NCBI GenBank assembly: GCA_014529385.2
Contig: CM043950.1
Location: 74,905,935 to 74,965,934 of the forward strand
DNA from: Adiantum capillus-veneris
Taxonomy: Eukaryota; Streptophyta; Polypodiopsida; Polypodiales; Pteridaceae
DNA length: 60,000 bases
Reading direction: 5' to 3'
Shown here: piece after piece, positions 21,196 to 32,226 of the stretch
Position numbering within the stretch: position 1 is the first letter of the stretch
How the letters are laid out: each line of letters begins with the position of its first letter
The notes under the pieces: model-generated
Seen by the model: the letters and a program-made list of their open reading frames with translations, nothing else
Told to the model about the DNA's origin: nothing
Database searches by the model: none
Program-made: the position numbers and the translations under genes

Positions 21196-22689
21196 TACTG
21201 ATAGCGGGAAAAAGAGCAGTGCAATCGGGTGGCCTCTGTACTCGTGCACACTCCACAAACCACGCCTCATGCAAACAAGCAAAGAACAAAACAAAGGGGG
21301 CACCACCCTAAATTAAGAGGTTTAGGGACTTCACACATAGTGCACATAGGCAAGTGAGACTTCTGGCATTATGATGGCATCAAAACATATGGCAAAACAC
21401 ATAGAAACGAAGCTTAGGGACCTTATGTAGCATATATACACAAGACATCAGCTTAACAATACAACGGAATCTGATCATACATAACAAGGATATAGAGAAG
21501 CAAGCCAAGGATGGCATAATCCCTTGTCAAAAACAATCAACCCAGCAAGTAGGTATGATCCTACTAGCAACACATCAATACCTCAGAGAATGATGGCGAG
21601 GATGGTGGCCATGGAGCATGAGAGAAGACTCCTTATTTAGGTTTTAGGGCTAGTAATGTAGCATACTAGAGGGGGAGAGAGAGAGGGAGAGAGAGTAGAG
21701 CTCCATCCATAGCTCCTCGTTGTGAGCAATGTCGTCATAGCTTCGTTGCTTGGTGAAGTGGGTGAAGTGTTGGTTTTGAGTGAGAGAAGGCCTCCTTATA
21801 TAGGTTTCTGAGAGGGTTTAGGATTAGGGATAAACATGCTTAAATCTGCTGATTGGGGTTACTTTTTGCTTAGGGTGGTCAACAGATTGAGGTCACCTGA
21901 TATGTCACCATCAAGATATTCTCTAGAGTGATGTGAGAGGGGAGGGTAAATGCTGAGTTTTTTGATTGTGACACATGGGGATAAGGCCTTGACCAGCATT
22001 TAAGAGCAGGTAAGGTGGCTGTTGAAACTGGAGGTTCTGCACATGTCGGGGGGGGACCTGCTGGGTCCTCTTGAATATCAAATTCTCAAAAAATCCTCAA
22101 CCATGGCTTCTTTTGACATGTGTTCTTTGAAAAAATCAGCATGTCTCTTTTCAACTCAAAAGTCTTTATCCCTGTTGACTCACCTTTACCATAAGATTTT
22201 CTCCTTTTTCTCCTCCTATAACTGCATTGTTGATGCCCAATCACTGCTTCTAGTAACGGTGAACTGTTACCTACCAAATACTTATGGTGCAGTAAAAAAT
22301 ATTTACCATGGGTAAAAAAAGTTACTGTAGGTAAAAAGTGATTTGTATTTACCATGTAGGTGAAAAATATTTACTGTGGTAAAAAATATTCATTGTCGGT
22401 AAAAAAGTGAAAACGGAGTATGCTGTGCTGTGAGTCCACACGAACATCCTCGTGCAAAATTTTACGAGAAATTCACACCTAGAATGGGCTATTCTGTAAG
22501 ATATAGGTTGTAGGCATGCATAAGAGCTCGTTCCCACGTATCTTCTGTCCATGGCACTTTTTACTCTTTGGTGCTTGTGAAGTAGATTTTTCTTCTCTTT
22601 CGAGATCCCTTGGACTAGAGTATCCTCATCTCCCCAACAACTGACTGTGCCTTTATTGCATCTTCAGAAGGGGTCCTAAAAACCATGCA
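21196..22689. other. Element A segment with no counterpart in element B
   Basis: Where B encodes the end of integrase and a charged tail (35105-35700), A has about 1.5 kb of unrelated, mostly non-coding sequence. It includes GA-rich runs near 21670, a G8 run near 22052 and a degenerate repeat of GGTAAAAAATATT(C/T)A type at 22285-22420. It begins immediately after the integrase codons for SQEGWNG. It may be an insertion with accompanying deletion. I found no LTR or inverted repeat at its ends. Confidence 0.45.
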
Positions 22690-23783
22690 TCATTTACCAT
22701 TCCATCCTTCTTGCGAAGCTACCCTAAGACTAGGAATGACAAACTCCCAAGGCATAACCGCTTCTTGGCCGTATACCATTTTGAATGGCGTACAATTAAT
22801 AGCCACTTTATAAGCAGTACGATAAGCCCATAGAGTAGATGTCAACTTGAAATCCCAATCAGTGTGATGAGCTTCTACCGTCTTGGTTAAAATAGAGATT
22901 AGAGTCTTGTTGGTGCTCTCGGCTTGTCCATTAGCTTGTGGGTAATAAGGTGTAGACTTATGGTGGGATATCATAAAGGTCGTGGTAAGCTCTCTTATTA
23001 CCTCATTTATAAAATGGGTACCATTATCACTAAAAATTTCGAAAGGGCAACCAAATCTTGGGATAATATTCTCAAAAAGAAACTTAGCTGTTGTCCTCGC
23101 GTAAGCTTTTTTTGTGAAGCCTTAGCTTCAGCCCACTTTGTTACATAGTCCGTAGCAACTAGAATATATCGAGATTGAGTGTTGCGAGATGCGGGACTAA
23201 TTGAACCTACAAAGTCTAAGCCCCATTTTTCAAATGGTTGGGTTACTTTAATAGGATGTAAGGGCATTCTGTCTTTGCGCTCTATGGTCTTGTAACGTTG
23301 GCACTCATCACACCCTTTTGTAAAAAGTGATGCATCCTTAAATAAAGTTGGCCACCAATAGCCTGATTGCAGCACCTTTCTAGTAGTCAGGTCTCCTGAA
23401 AAATGTCCTCCTGCTATGCCCATATGTGCTTCTTGCAAGATATACAAATATTCATCCTCGCGGGCACAACGCCTAAGAATATCGTCCTTGCCTAGTCTAT
23501 ACAGAGTTCCGGAAATCAAACAATAGGGTTCACATTCTTTGACTAGCCTTCGAGTGATATCCTTACGAAGTTCCTTGGGTGGAAAACCATTAACTAAAAA
23601 GTTAACAATGTTCTCACTCCATTCAGGCATAGTCTCAACCACGAATAGGGAAGTATCGGGTAATTCATCATCAACTCCTGTAGGGGCTTCACCATTGGGT
23701 ATGCGAAACAAATGATCAGCCATGACGTGCCTTTTACCGGGTCTCACTACAATCGTGAAATCAAACTCCAGAAGAATTAACAA
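22690..23783 (-). pseudogene. Element A integrase
   Basis: N-terminal zinc-binding HHCC (AHMGIAGGHFS ... KGCDECQ), core starting KWGLDFVGSI with first Asp, ATDYVTKWAEA, then the DNG block in another frame, and the final NGQAESTNK with the catalytic Glu. The frame breaks near 23105 at a T7 run (plus strand). The C terminus is lost at 22690, where the unmatched segment begins. Compared with B, A keeps the catalytic core that B has deleted, while B keeps the C-terminal tail A has lost. Confidence 0.85.
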
Positions 23784-24071
23784 CCATCATGTGATTCTTC
23801 CTGTGGAGCATGGCTTGTTTACCAGATACAGCAATGCTTGATGATCCACATAAAATACAAACTTGTTTGCACGAAGGTAGTAGCGAAATTTCTTTACTGC
23901 ATAAACCATTGCTAAACCTTCTCACTCTGTAGTGGTGTAGATCCTTTCAGCATCGTTCAATTGACGGCTTGCAAAGCTAATGGGATAGTCCAATTTATGT
24001 TCTGCTGGTTGAGTGAGAACACACCCAATAGCAAAGTTTGATGCATCAATATGCACATGGAAAATGACATC
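23784..24071 (-). pseudogene. Element A RNase H
   Basis: HIDASNFAIGCVLTQ, YPISFASRQLND, YTTTE and FYVDHQALLYLVNK give the D-E-D pattern of the Ty3/gypsy RNase H. Three in-frame stops interrupt it. By comparison with B (34132-34440) one replaces the Trp codon after RTPN/D and two replace Arg codons, the latter by C-to-T change at CpG sites (GCG to TGA context, CGA to TGA). Confidence 0.8.
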
Positions 24072-25871
24072 CTAGTTAGGTGTCCTTAAAATCGGAGCAC
24101 TTGCTAGTGTTTTCTTCAATTGTTCATAGGCCTGGTCACACTCTTCAGTCCATTTAAATTCAATGAGAAGCTTGTACAAAGGACGTTCTATCTCAGCGAA
24201 AAATAAAATAAACCGTCGATAATAACCCACGTGTCCCATGAACCTTTGAACTCCCTTGTAATTGGTTGGTGGTGGTAACTCTAGAATCACTGTAATTTTG
24301 CTCTCATCGATTGAGATACCATTGTTAGATACTATATGCCCTAAAATAACTCCATGCTTGACCCAAAATTGGCATTTGAACGGGTTCAATGAGATACGAT
24401 ATAACCTACACTTTTCAAACACCTTCCGCAAACATGATAGATGTTCTTTCCAAGAAGAGTAAACACAAAGGTCGTCTAAGAAAGCTTCACAAAACTCTCT
24501 CAAATATTCTTTAAAAGCAGTGTTTATTAATCGTTGGAATGTAGCAAGGGCATTTGTTAAGCCAAAAGCCATCACACGAAATGCAAACACGCCAAATTCT
24601 GTGATGAAGGCAGTTTTGGCTTGGTCCTCTAGCGCTATCGTGATTTGGTTGTAGCCTGAGTACCCATCTAGAAAGCTATAAGCTTCCTTGACTGCAATGC
24701 TTTCGAGTACATGTTCGGAATATGGTAGGGGGTAATGGTCTCTTCTAGTAGCTGCACTAACTTTTTTGAGGTCCACGCATACCCTAAGTTTCCCATTCTT
24801 TTTTGGCACGATAACTATTGGAGACACCCATTCAGAGTGTTCAATAGGATATATGAACCCACATTTGATAAGCTTTTCTAGATCTTCTTGAATGATCTTT
24901 GCGTACTTAGGATTGATCGGGTAGGGTGTTTCTTGTACGGGCTTCGTAGTGCTAATCATAGGGATCGTATGTTGGACCACAGAAGGTGGAACACCTTTCA
25001 TATCATGGTATGTCCAAGAGAATATGTCCTTGAATTCCTTGAGAAGCTCTTTGAGGACCGCCTCTTCAACTTCTGTGAGGTCTTGGGCAATAAAAATAGG
25101 TTTTGATTCTTCACCGGGGTCGGCTAATTCTATTTCTTTAACTATTTCCGGATCATCATAGATTCCATTATTCCCATCGATATGTATTCTTTGGGCTTTT
25201 GTGTACACAACCTTTGCTTCCCGTGTGGTGTAAGATTTGAAATGTTCTGGTGCAGGATGCCAGTCTGTGGATTCTGGTTGTGCTTTGGTCTGTGCTTCCA
25301 TTTCTGCTTTCTTGTGTTGTCGAGCTAACTCTTGGTTTTGACGCCTCCTTGCAGTGCGGCTCAACTTTGGCTTGTCTATGATCTCAAATTGGGCTATGTC
25401 ATGGGGTCGTGGTCTACACCACATAACATTTTGGAGATATTCACCCCAATCGTCTACCAATTTTCGATGAGCATCACATGCTCCTATATAACTGAGCCAT
25501 TCTGCTGAGGATCTCTTCTTTTTAATCCTAGCACGTACATTGGCTCGATATCGACGCCTCTTAAAGTTTTTCTTTTTCTTATTTGAGACCTGCTTTTGAT
25601 TTGCATTTAGATCTGGCTCACTAAAGGAGTCGTCGTTGGTGTCCTCTTCACTCTCGGAGGAGCTATCATCGGTTGATGTGCTCGGTCCTTCCGAATGTTT
25701 TGACTCTGAACTTGCTCCACTCTCTAATTCATGAGATTCAGAATCCGTTTCACTCTGGGAGTCGGTGTCTGAGTCGTGTTGGTCAAAGTCTTCTATTGAG
25801 CTATCGATGTCACTGTCAGATTGGTCTACAATTGCCTTGCCCTTAGAAGATGCATGTATGGCACTTATCAT
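24072..25871 (-). CDS. Element A pol: acidic linker and reverse transcriptase
   Basis: An open frame of 599 codons. It opens with a S/D/E-rich low-complexity region (about residues 14-80) and a K/R-rich stretch (about 95-125). It then carries RT: a KYAKIIQEDLEKLIKCGFI start, PIVIVPKKNGKLRVCVDLKK, FLDGYSGYNQI, FGLTNALATF (Pro of the usual NAPATF replaced) and the active site AFLDDLCVYSS with both Asp retained. GHVGYYRRF and the connection domain follow up to a stop at the RNase H boundary. The protein matches B over its full RT. Confidence 0.85.
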   Translation of the reverse strand: MISAIHASSKGKAIVDQSDSDIDSSIEDFDQHDSDTDSQSETDSESHELESGASSESKHSEGPSTSTDDSSSESEEDTNDDSFSEPDLNANQKQVSNKKKKNFKRRRYRANVRARIKKKRSSAEWLSYIGACDAHRKLVDDWGEYLQNVMWCRPRPHDIAQFEIIDKPKLSRTARRRQNQELARQHKKAEMEAQTKAQPESTDWHPAPEHFKSYTTREAKVVYTKAQRIHIDGNNGIYDDPEIVKEIELADPGEESKPIFIAQDLTEVEEAVLKELLKEFKDIFSWTYHDMKGVPPSVVQHTIPMISTTKPVQETPYPINPKYAKIIQEDLEKLIKCGFIYPIEHSEWVSPIVIVPKKNGKLRVCVDLKKVSAATRRDHYPLPYSEHVLESIAVKEAYSFLDGYSGYNQITIALEDQAKTAFITEFGVFAFRVMAFGLTNALATFQRLINTAFKEYLREFCEAFLDDLCVYSSWKEHLSCLRKVFEKCRLYRISLNPFKCQFWVKHGVILGHIVSNNGISIDESKITVILELPPPTNYKGVQRFMGHVGYYRRFILFFAEIERPLYKLLIEFKWTEECDQAYEQLKKTLASAPILRTPN

Positions 25872-25904
25872 GTTCAGAGGTGCAATTTGTGGTACCTCTT
25901 CCCC

Positions 25905-26627
25905 CTATGGTGTGACCCAAGTGGTTCCTCTATTTCCCCAGGTATCTATGGTTGCAGCTAGGTGTACCCAGTCTACGTTGTCTGATTCCGTCATACCCGG
26001 TAACACATCCATGTAAGGAGAATCTTGGCCAATGTCTGTATCCTTCTTACAAGTGTAACAATATTGTAGTGGGGCCGAGTGAACTGTGGTGTCAGAGCGA
26101 TGATCAATAATGGTTTTACTCCCTAAGGGGTGTACCTTACCAGTCACCAAATCCACTCTAAGGACAGAGTCTTGGAATTGCAAATAGACATGATTTTTAG
26201 ACCAATCACGAACCATTTGTGCTTCCCTCATGAATGGTCGTCCTAAAATCATTTCATATGACATAAGGTGTTTAGAGAAATCCATTACAATGAACGTATG
26301 TCATACCTTGTGTCCTAGAACTTTGATCTTAAGATCCTTGAGCATCCCCATAGGTTTGGCTATGGTACCATTTGCCATCTTTACCACAATGTTAGTAACA
26401 CTGATGCGGGGTTTTCCCGTGGATTCCCAACAATCTTTTGTAACGATTCTAGCTCCCGCACCACCATCAAGAATTCCCTTTATAGTTAATCCCTTGGTAG
26501 TGATGGGTAGGGTCGCATTAGACTCGTCGCCTTCAAAATACTGCCCTAATTCGTTAATGGGTACCTTGATCACAGACTCGTGTCCATCTAAGTCAAGTGA
26601 TTGCACATGATTTTCCTCATCAATCAT
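25905..26627 (-). pseudogene. Element A aspartic protease
   Basis: Two minus frames carry an aspartic-protease-like domain: GILDGGAGARIVTK, with the catalytic Asp in DGG where DSG/DTG is usual, followed by MANGTIAKPMG, and across a frameshift near 26290 EMILGRPFM. The order and spacing fit a retropepsin. Whether DGGA is still active is uncertain, although element C has the same variant. Confidence 0.75.
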
Positions 26628-26696
26628 AATCGAGTCAGGCCTATTTGGTTGTGCAAACTGCGGTAATCCCGTTCGTAGCTCTCCGTTAAGGACTGC

Positions 26697-27617
26697 TCAA
26701 AGTGCAAGGAATAACTCAGGATCTCCATACAGCTTTGCTATGATCGTGGTTCGGACCTCAGAAGACATGAAGTCCACTAGTTTGGCAACATTCATTGGCA
26801 TTTTGCAGGGTGTAGGTCCTTGACTAGGAACTGGTGAGGATGGAATCTCATATTCCTCAATGGGATCAGGTATTCCTTCGTTAAACATCCTTTCCAACAA
26901 GAAAGGTGTATGCTCACTTTCTGATGTCCCGTCCTCACTTCCTTCTTGGATGATACTAGGTATGGCTAACAGTCTATTGTTCATGTGCGGTGGATGAACT
27001 TGCGTGGGAAACACTGTGTCATGAATTTTGACATGCATGGGTTCTGGTTCTAGTTTCCTTTGAGTCTCCTCCACTAAACCTCTTAGATGTTTCACCTGCT
27101 CAATGTCGTCTACTGGGTTTGGGTACGTCCCAATCTTCGTTTTACGATTCTTCCCTTTTTGCCCCTGCGGTTTATCTTGGGGGTCTTGGATTGGATTTGG
27201 AAACACTTGTGGTGTTTTCAGAGGCTCTTTATGGTTTTCTCTTATTCGGTTTTCATTTGATTCCATGTTATGGTTTTCTTTGTCAGTCTTTCCCTTTGTG
27301 GTATTGGTTCTAGTCTCCATTGTCTCGATTGAATCTGAATCATCCTCGAGGTCATTCATATACACGGGGTCATCTCCTGTTCCTATGTTTGTTTTGGAAC
27401 TTGGCTTTGAATTTCCCGTATTCTGCGACCTCTTCCTTCGTGTCTTCTTTTTCTTTGCTTGGATAACTGACGCGGTATCTCTCTCTTCGAGGATATGGCC
27501 TGGCCCATGAAGCATGGACCGTGTAATCGCATAAACGGGTGCGACGGGTGGTATTGGCGATGTCACACTAGCAATTTCGACCAAATTTAGGGGTGTGATT
27601 CTAGGCGCATTGGGCAA
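26697..27617 (-). CDS. Element A gag-pol linker region
   Basis: A 306-codon frame, hydrophilic and rich in K, T, N, E and P, with one basic cluster (KKKKTRRKRSQNTG). No enzymatic motif. It lies between the zinc knuckles and the protease and is likely part of one gag-pol polyprotein. A stop or frameshift separates it from each side. Confidence 0.5.
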   Translation of the reverse strand: MPNAPRITPLNLVEIASVTSPIPPVAPVYAITRSMLHGPGHILEERDTASVIQAKKKKTRRKRSQNTGNSKPSSKTNIGTGDDPVYMNDLEDDSDSIETMETRTNTTKGKTDKENHNMESNENRIRENHKEPLKTPQVFPNPIQDPQDKPQGQKGKNRKTKIGTYPNPVDDIEQVKHLRGLVEETQRKLEPEPMHVKIHDTVFPTQVHPPHMNNRLLAIPSIIQEGSEDGTSESEHTPFLLERMFNEGIPDPIEEYEIPSSPVPSQGPTPCKMPMNVAKLVDFMSSEVRTTIIAKLYGDPELFLAL

Positions 27618-28590
27618 TCAAGTGATCTATGCCACAACGATTACATGTGAGTATTGGAATTGCAGACGTGCTCCCTTGATTCATTTGCATCTGTGCAGCA
27701 TTATTTTGCAGCCTAATAGGGCACTCCGCTGCCCGATGTGGTCCACCACACTCGTAGCATTGAAGAGGTGGCCTCCTAGCCTGGGTGTTGATATTTTGAC
27801 CTCTGGATGCGAGAGCAGCAGCTTGATAAACCGGCTTGACTTGCCCCCAACAATCTTCCATGTAGTATATAGGACACTCTTCCAATATATCAAGTCCGTA
27901 GGCAATACTAGTATCTATTTCCTCCTCACAGCCATCTGCATAAGCATTAGATGGCTCGCAACCCACTTGGTTCATAGGGGTGACTCTTGGATGCGGGGGC
28001 TGCGGTCCTAGCACAGGAGGTGGTAGCGGTGTAGCTTGTACAACATTTTGAGATATAGGGACCATGTGTTACGGTAGTTGCTCAACAGGTGGAGCAGGCA
28101 TCAATACAGGAGCTCGAGGTGCATCCGTCCAGGCTACAGGTGGTCTATTTGCCATCATACGTTTGATCATTAAACAATCCTTAGCTTGGTGACCATACCT
28201 ACCACATCCGTTGCAAGTTCCATTAAATTTTACTCTAAACGTAGGGCACTCACTAGTGCTATGTGGACCTAAGCAAATGGAACACCATTGTTGCTCCCTT
28301 CTTGGATACATGTGACTATTTTGAGGGGGTCGATTATCCTTAAGAGACTCTTGGATTGCCTTGGTGAGGTCTGTCAAGAATGTCTCAAATACCTTTGGCT
28401 CATTGGCAATGGGCTTTGCAGTCATGGGTTCATACTCAATGGCTTGTGAGCTAGTGGATCTCGTGTCAGTAGACACCCTCATGCCTGCTATCATCAAGTT
28501 GTCCTCTAATTGGATTGCATTGGCAGTGACATCTTCCCAGGTTGTGATACCTCTAATCACTAGTCCATTATAGATTCCTTCATTCCTCAA
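27601..28590 (-). pseudogene. Element A gag, four zinc knuckles
   Basis: Two frames (28069-28590 and 27601-28065) encode four CCHC-type motifs: CSICLGPHSTSEC, CNGCGRYGHQAKDC, CYECGGPHRAAEC and CNRCGIDHLIAQC. Only the second has the standard CX2CX4HX4C spacing; the other three are CX2CX3HX4C. Zinc knuckles of gag bind the genomic RNA during packaging. One stop near 28069 splits the pairs. Confidence 0.8.
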
Positions 28591-28689
28591 CCCTCAAATG
28601 AATCGATCAAGCAGTTGGTTATTGTTGAAGCGCTCATTTACAGGGCAGCGAGAGTTTAAGTGCTTTAGACAACTAATGAAGTCCCTTAC

Positions 28690-30320
28690 TTACTCTCCTT
28701 CCTTACGTTCGGCCGTCTGTAGCTGAGATGCTACACCCCAAAGCACACCTTCTCGTATGTACTCCTTTAGAAACAACCTTCGAAGGGTAGGGTAGATTGT
28801 TTTCTCATCCACCCTTAGGGTTCTATACCAATCTCCAGCCTTCCTACTTAATGTCAAGCTTAAGGCATTGCACTTATGTAGCTCGTTGCGTTCCCCTAAG
28901 GAATCACATACTTGTTCAAACACTTCAATGTGTTTTCTAGCATCTTCGTCCCCATTGAATTTTTGCGTGAGTTTGGCAATTTGTACTGCCTTACTTCTAG
29001 GCTCTCTATCAGATGCATGACGCATATTTTCCGCGATAGATCGACCTATGGTTTGAGCAGACGCTGCCAAGTCACCTAAGTGCGGAGGCAGGGCCGGTGG
29101 AGGTACTCTTGGAATCATATGTGGGAGAGGGATGGGTACCGGTCTTGGAATATGTGTGGATGATGCAGGATATGGAACATAACCGGGCATAGGTCCACTC
29201 GGATAAGGGCTAGGGAGCGGCACTCGAGGAGCATAAACAAGTGGTACAATTGGAGGTGTGGGGGCCATGTGTGCATAAGGGGCTAGAGGCACATACGGTC
29301 GAGGCCCCATATTAGGTACTACAACACTAGGTAGTGGCGCTGCTCTAACCGTAGATGTCATCCGTACATTCTCTGTCAGGCCTATCCCTGGAGTGAGCAC
29401 TGTGTTTTCCTTAATAGAGGGTTGAGCCAAGTTAGGGAAGCTAAAGTTGTCGCTCGGAGGCTCAGATTGCATAGAGACCCCAGGTGAAATGACGTAAAAT
29501 GGGTCCATGGGACTCATTAGAGGAGTCTCCATTTGTGATAGAGTAGGCTGTTGAGCCTTGCTCGTATACAGAAAGCTCATGGGGCCAGTTGAGAGTATAT
29601 TTACCCCTCGGTTTTGCCTTTCTGATTGAATAATGCCATGGATAACATCACAAATCATTTTCTGTTGGTCTTCGATGCTCGTGGCACTAGAGGTGGATTG
29701 TACAATCTCTATCCATCCTACATGGTAGGCGTGGACAGAGTGTAGATCCGTCAACACCTCAGTGTGGAGGTCGTATGTCCAATGATCATTAATGAGCAAT
29801 CCTTCTAGAGTCGACGTGTTAACGGTTTCTTGCTCCCGGTTGTTTTACTTGTCACCAACGGTACTCTAGGGGGAACTTCTGAAGGAGGCAGCTCAAGAGG
29901 GCCTTCTTGGTAAGAAGTTGGCAGGATATCCACATGGACACTCTTTGGGGGTGTGGGGTCCACGTGGGATGTGAAAGGAGAGTCCACTTCCCCACCCCCT
30001 TCGTGTGCTTCATTTGCATCGAGTTTCGAGCGAGTAGCTCTACCTAATGTTTCCATGAAACGGCTAAACATACTAGTACTAGGCTGTGGAGCTTCGGGAG
30101 GTGCATGTCCTTCTCTCTCAGTGTTTTGGGTAGGGTATGCTTCCATGATTTCTGAGTCGGAGGAGGAATCACTAGCCGCTATTTTAGGGTCTTGGGTGGT
30201 GCTACCTTGTGTCCCCGCTGAGGGTCTAGAGTCTATCGTGGATGGGTAATGGGTGTCCGTATGAACATAGGCACCCTCAATATGATCGTGTTCTAGCACC
30301 CGCCCAGAGCGTAAGTGCAT
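28690..30320 (-). pseudogene. Element A gag, N-terminal and capsid-like part
   Basis: The first frame starts MHLRSGRVLEHDH at 30320, a start typical of plant Ty3/gypsy gag (xLRSG), and runs 171 codons. A stop at 29805 separates it from a 369-codon frame (29799-28690) with a long Pro-rich segment and then a Retrotrans_gag-like helix set (KFNGDEDARKHIEVFEQVC, AGDWYRTL, LRRLFLKEY). A further shift follows before the zinc knuckles. Confidence 0.8.
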
Positions 30321-31247
30321 GTGCTTTTGATACCCTAAGGTGTCAAAAAGCTGCTCTAGGAGGCCTTGTGACTAGTTTTTTGCGTGTTTTTTGTTTGTTT
30401 TTTTGCTAGATTTTTTAGAGAGAGTCGTGGAATGGGCCGTGTGATAGCTAGAAACGAGCGTATCGGTAGGAGGGACGCGCTGTGCTTTACAGCCCACCGT
30501 TTGGTTCTATTTTGCTCCAGAAAAGCCCAAAACAGTCTTTTCCTAGCTGGGAAACTAGGCTCCAAATAGCAAGTCCTAGTGTGCAATGAAGGAGAGGAGA
30601 GTGTAGGACTTATCCCACATTCCTCACTCCCTCCTTGTGAGTCTAGCCTATATATATAGGAGTGAGACTACCCTATATCGTAAGACAGAGACAGAGCCAG
30701 GGCCTGGGATTGGGTCAAATGATCCCGATCCACATCTCACTTTTATACAAACCAACCCGTCCGTTTTTATAACCTCCCTCTCACTCACGTTTTTTTTTTT
30801 TTTTTTTTTTAATTTAAAGTTTTTTTGGATATTATTTGGTACGCGTTTTGGTGCGCGTTGACCTCACCTAACTATTTACTGTCTCACCTACCTACTCACC
30901 TGCTAATCAGTGGTTCACCTAATTACTAACCTACTTAATTAACTAACTGTGCGCCTAACTGTGCACAAACCAGAAAACACAGAAAATGCAGAAAATTGAA
31001 ACTTGACAGAACTGTGCAGTGCAAACCAGAAAATGCAGAAAACGCAGAAATGCAAGAAATGCTAACTGTGTAAGCTGAAATCTGAGCTTAACAGAACACA
31101 GAAAACTTGAATGCAGTCAACAACATTGTGTCTTTCTCTACTGTTTTTGCATAACAACAATAATCACACTTAAGCCACGCCTTTCCTACATAAAAAATAG
31201 CTTCAATACAATTTACAAGTCGCCATTGGAGCTTCACGCGCAGCAGC
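30321..31247 (-). other. Element A 5' untranslated leader
   Basis: About 0.9 kb between PBS and gag start, with T-rich runs, an A/T27-type homopolymer near 30790 and a CACCTAACT/CTAACTG-like repetitive patch at 30865-31090. Short frames here are not credible genes. Confidence 0.7.
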
Positions 31248-31265
31248 TCCCCGGCAGCGACGCCA
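31248..31265 (-). other. Primer-binding site of element A (tRNA-Asp)
   Basis: Minus strand TGGCGTCGCTGCCGGGGA, four bases inside the 5' LTR. It is complementary at 16 of 18 positions to the 3' end of plant tRNA-Asp (TCCCCGGCAACGGCGCCA), the primer used by Athila and Tat elements. Confidence 0.85.
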
Positions 31266-31269
31266 AAAA

Positions 31270-31814
31270 TGTCACGGCTAGGGACTTGCTACGCGCTGTG
31301 TGCGAGCCACAAAGGCTCCTAGCACACAGTCATACAACAGACAAGCTCACAAGGAAGAATGGTGTGTCACTCACCTTCCTGCGTAGTTGCGAATGAAGGA
31401 TTCCCGCGCCACGAAGAAGAGGGAGACGCCGCTATGCCGCGCTCAACCGCCTTGCCGCCGTCGTGCCGCCGCAACGCTCGATCACACACACACTCTCACA
31501 CTCTCTCACACACGTACACACACACACACAAGGAGATGGTGAAGGAGAAGGTGGAGATGGAGCAAGAGCGGCTTCTATTGCACAATGAGAGAATGAGTAA
31601 AAATTAGGTTTAGTGGATTTTATATGAGCTCACCCCATCCACACTTGGGCGCCCATACTTAGCCAACTAACTCCTTGAATATTCCAGTTAGAGTGCGCCT
31701 ATCATCGGTGATCACCCTTACCCTGTTCCTATTGGTCCGACAAGCCCGGTACCTGACTCTAAATAATACAACGTTTATAGATCATAGGGTGTCCGTGTGC
31801 CGTGAGGGTTAACA
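31270..31814 (-). repeat. 5' LTR of element A (545 bp)
   Basis: TGTTAACC...GTGACA on the minus strand. Near-identical to 17592-18124 apart from substitutions and a longer CACACTCTCACA repeat. It drives the element. Confidence 0.9.
31617..31628 (-). promoter_or_regulatory. TATA-like box in the 5' LTR of element A
   Basis: Minus strand CTCATATAAAAT. The 3' LTR has CATATAAAAG at the same place and B has TCATATAAAAG, so the box is conserved in all three LTRs. A CATTCTCTCATTGTGCA leader follows, the probable start of the R region. Confidence 0.6.
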
Positions 31815-32226
31815 ATGGCCATGGTGATGGCAATGAAATCCTTTGTACATGACTTTTGAAGTGCAATGAATCCACTATTGCCACTTCTTGTTGTTGTTTC
31901 CCCTTCACCCCTTCTCTCGTGTTTTCCCTCGGTGCCGGCAGTGTGGAAGTGTGTGCCCCCCCAAACCGATGGTATTTTGTGTGAGGGAGTGAGATTGAGT
32001 GGCTTTGTGCGTGTGTAAGGGTGGAGACAGATCGTGGCAGTACATGTGCATTGTGTGGTGGATTCTTGGAGTGTGTGAGCACTGGAAATTGGGCAGGCAG
32101 TGGTCTGCTAGTGTAAAGTGTGTGTTTGAAGGTGTTTTTCGAGAGGATAGGGGTGATGTGGATACCCTGAGCTATAGAGAGGCCACTGTGTTTGTGCCAG
32201 GTGTGTTCCCCCATTCCCCCTCTTCA
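31815..32226 (+). mobile_element. Solo LTR of family L, right part
   Basis: It continues the LTR broken at 17591. It matches 1121-1553 (GCGATGG...CATGG near the start, AAGGTGTTTTTCGAGAGGA near 32130) and ends ATTCCCCCTCTTCA, the family terminus. ACGTT, the target duplication, follows. The minus-strand frame of 151 codons over 31759-32214 is a by-product. Confidence 0.75.

Larger units (their letters stand above)
17592..31814 (-). mobile_element. Element A: 14.2 kb Athila-like Ty3/gypsy LTR retrotransposon
   Basis: LTRs at 17592-18124 (3') and 31270-31814 (5'), both TGTTAAC...GTGACA on the minus strand. Flanks are ATGGA (17587-17591) and ATGGC (31815-31819), a near-perfect 5-bp target duplication. 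The PBS is complementary to tRNA-Asp and a polypurine tract adjoins the 3' LTR. The order on the minus strand is gag, PR, RT, RNase H, integrase and two further ORFs. A single RNase H, the tRNA-Asp primer and coding space after integrase fit the Athila branch rather than Tat. Several genes carry stops or frameshifts, so it is not autonomous now. It interrupts the solo LTR. Confidence 0.9.
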
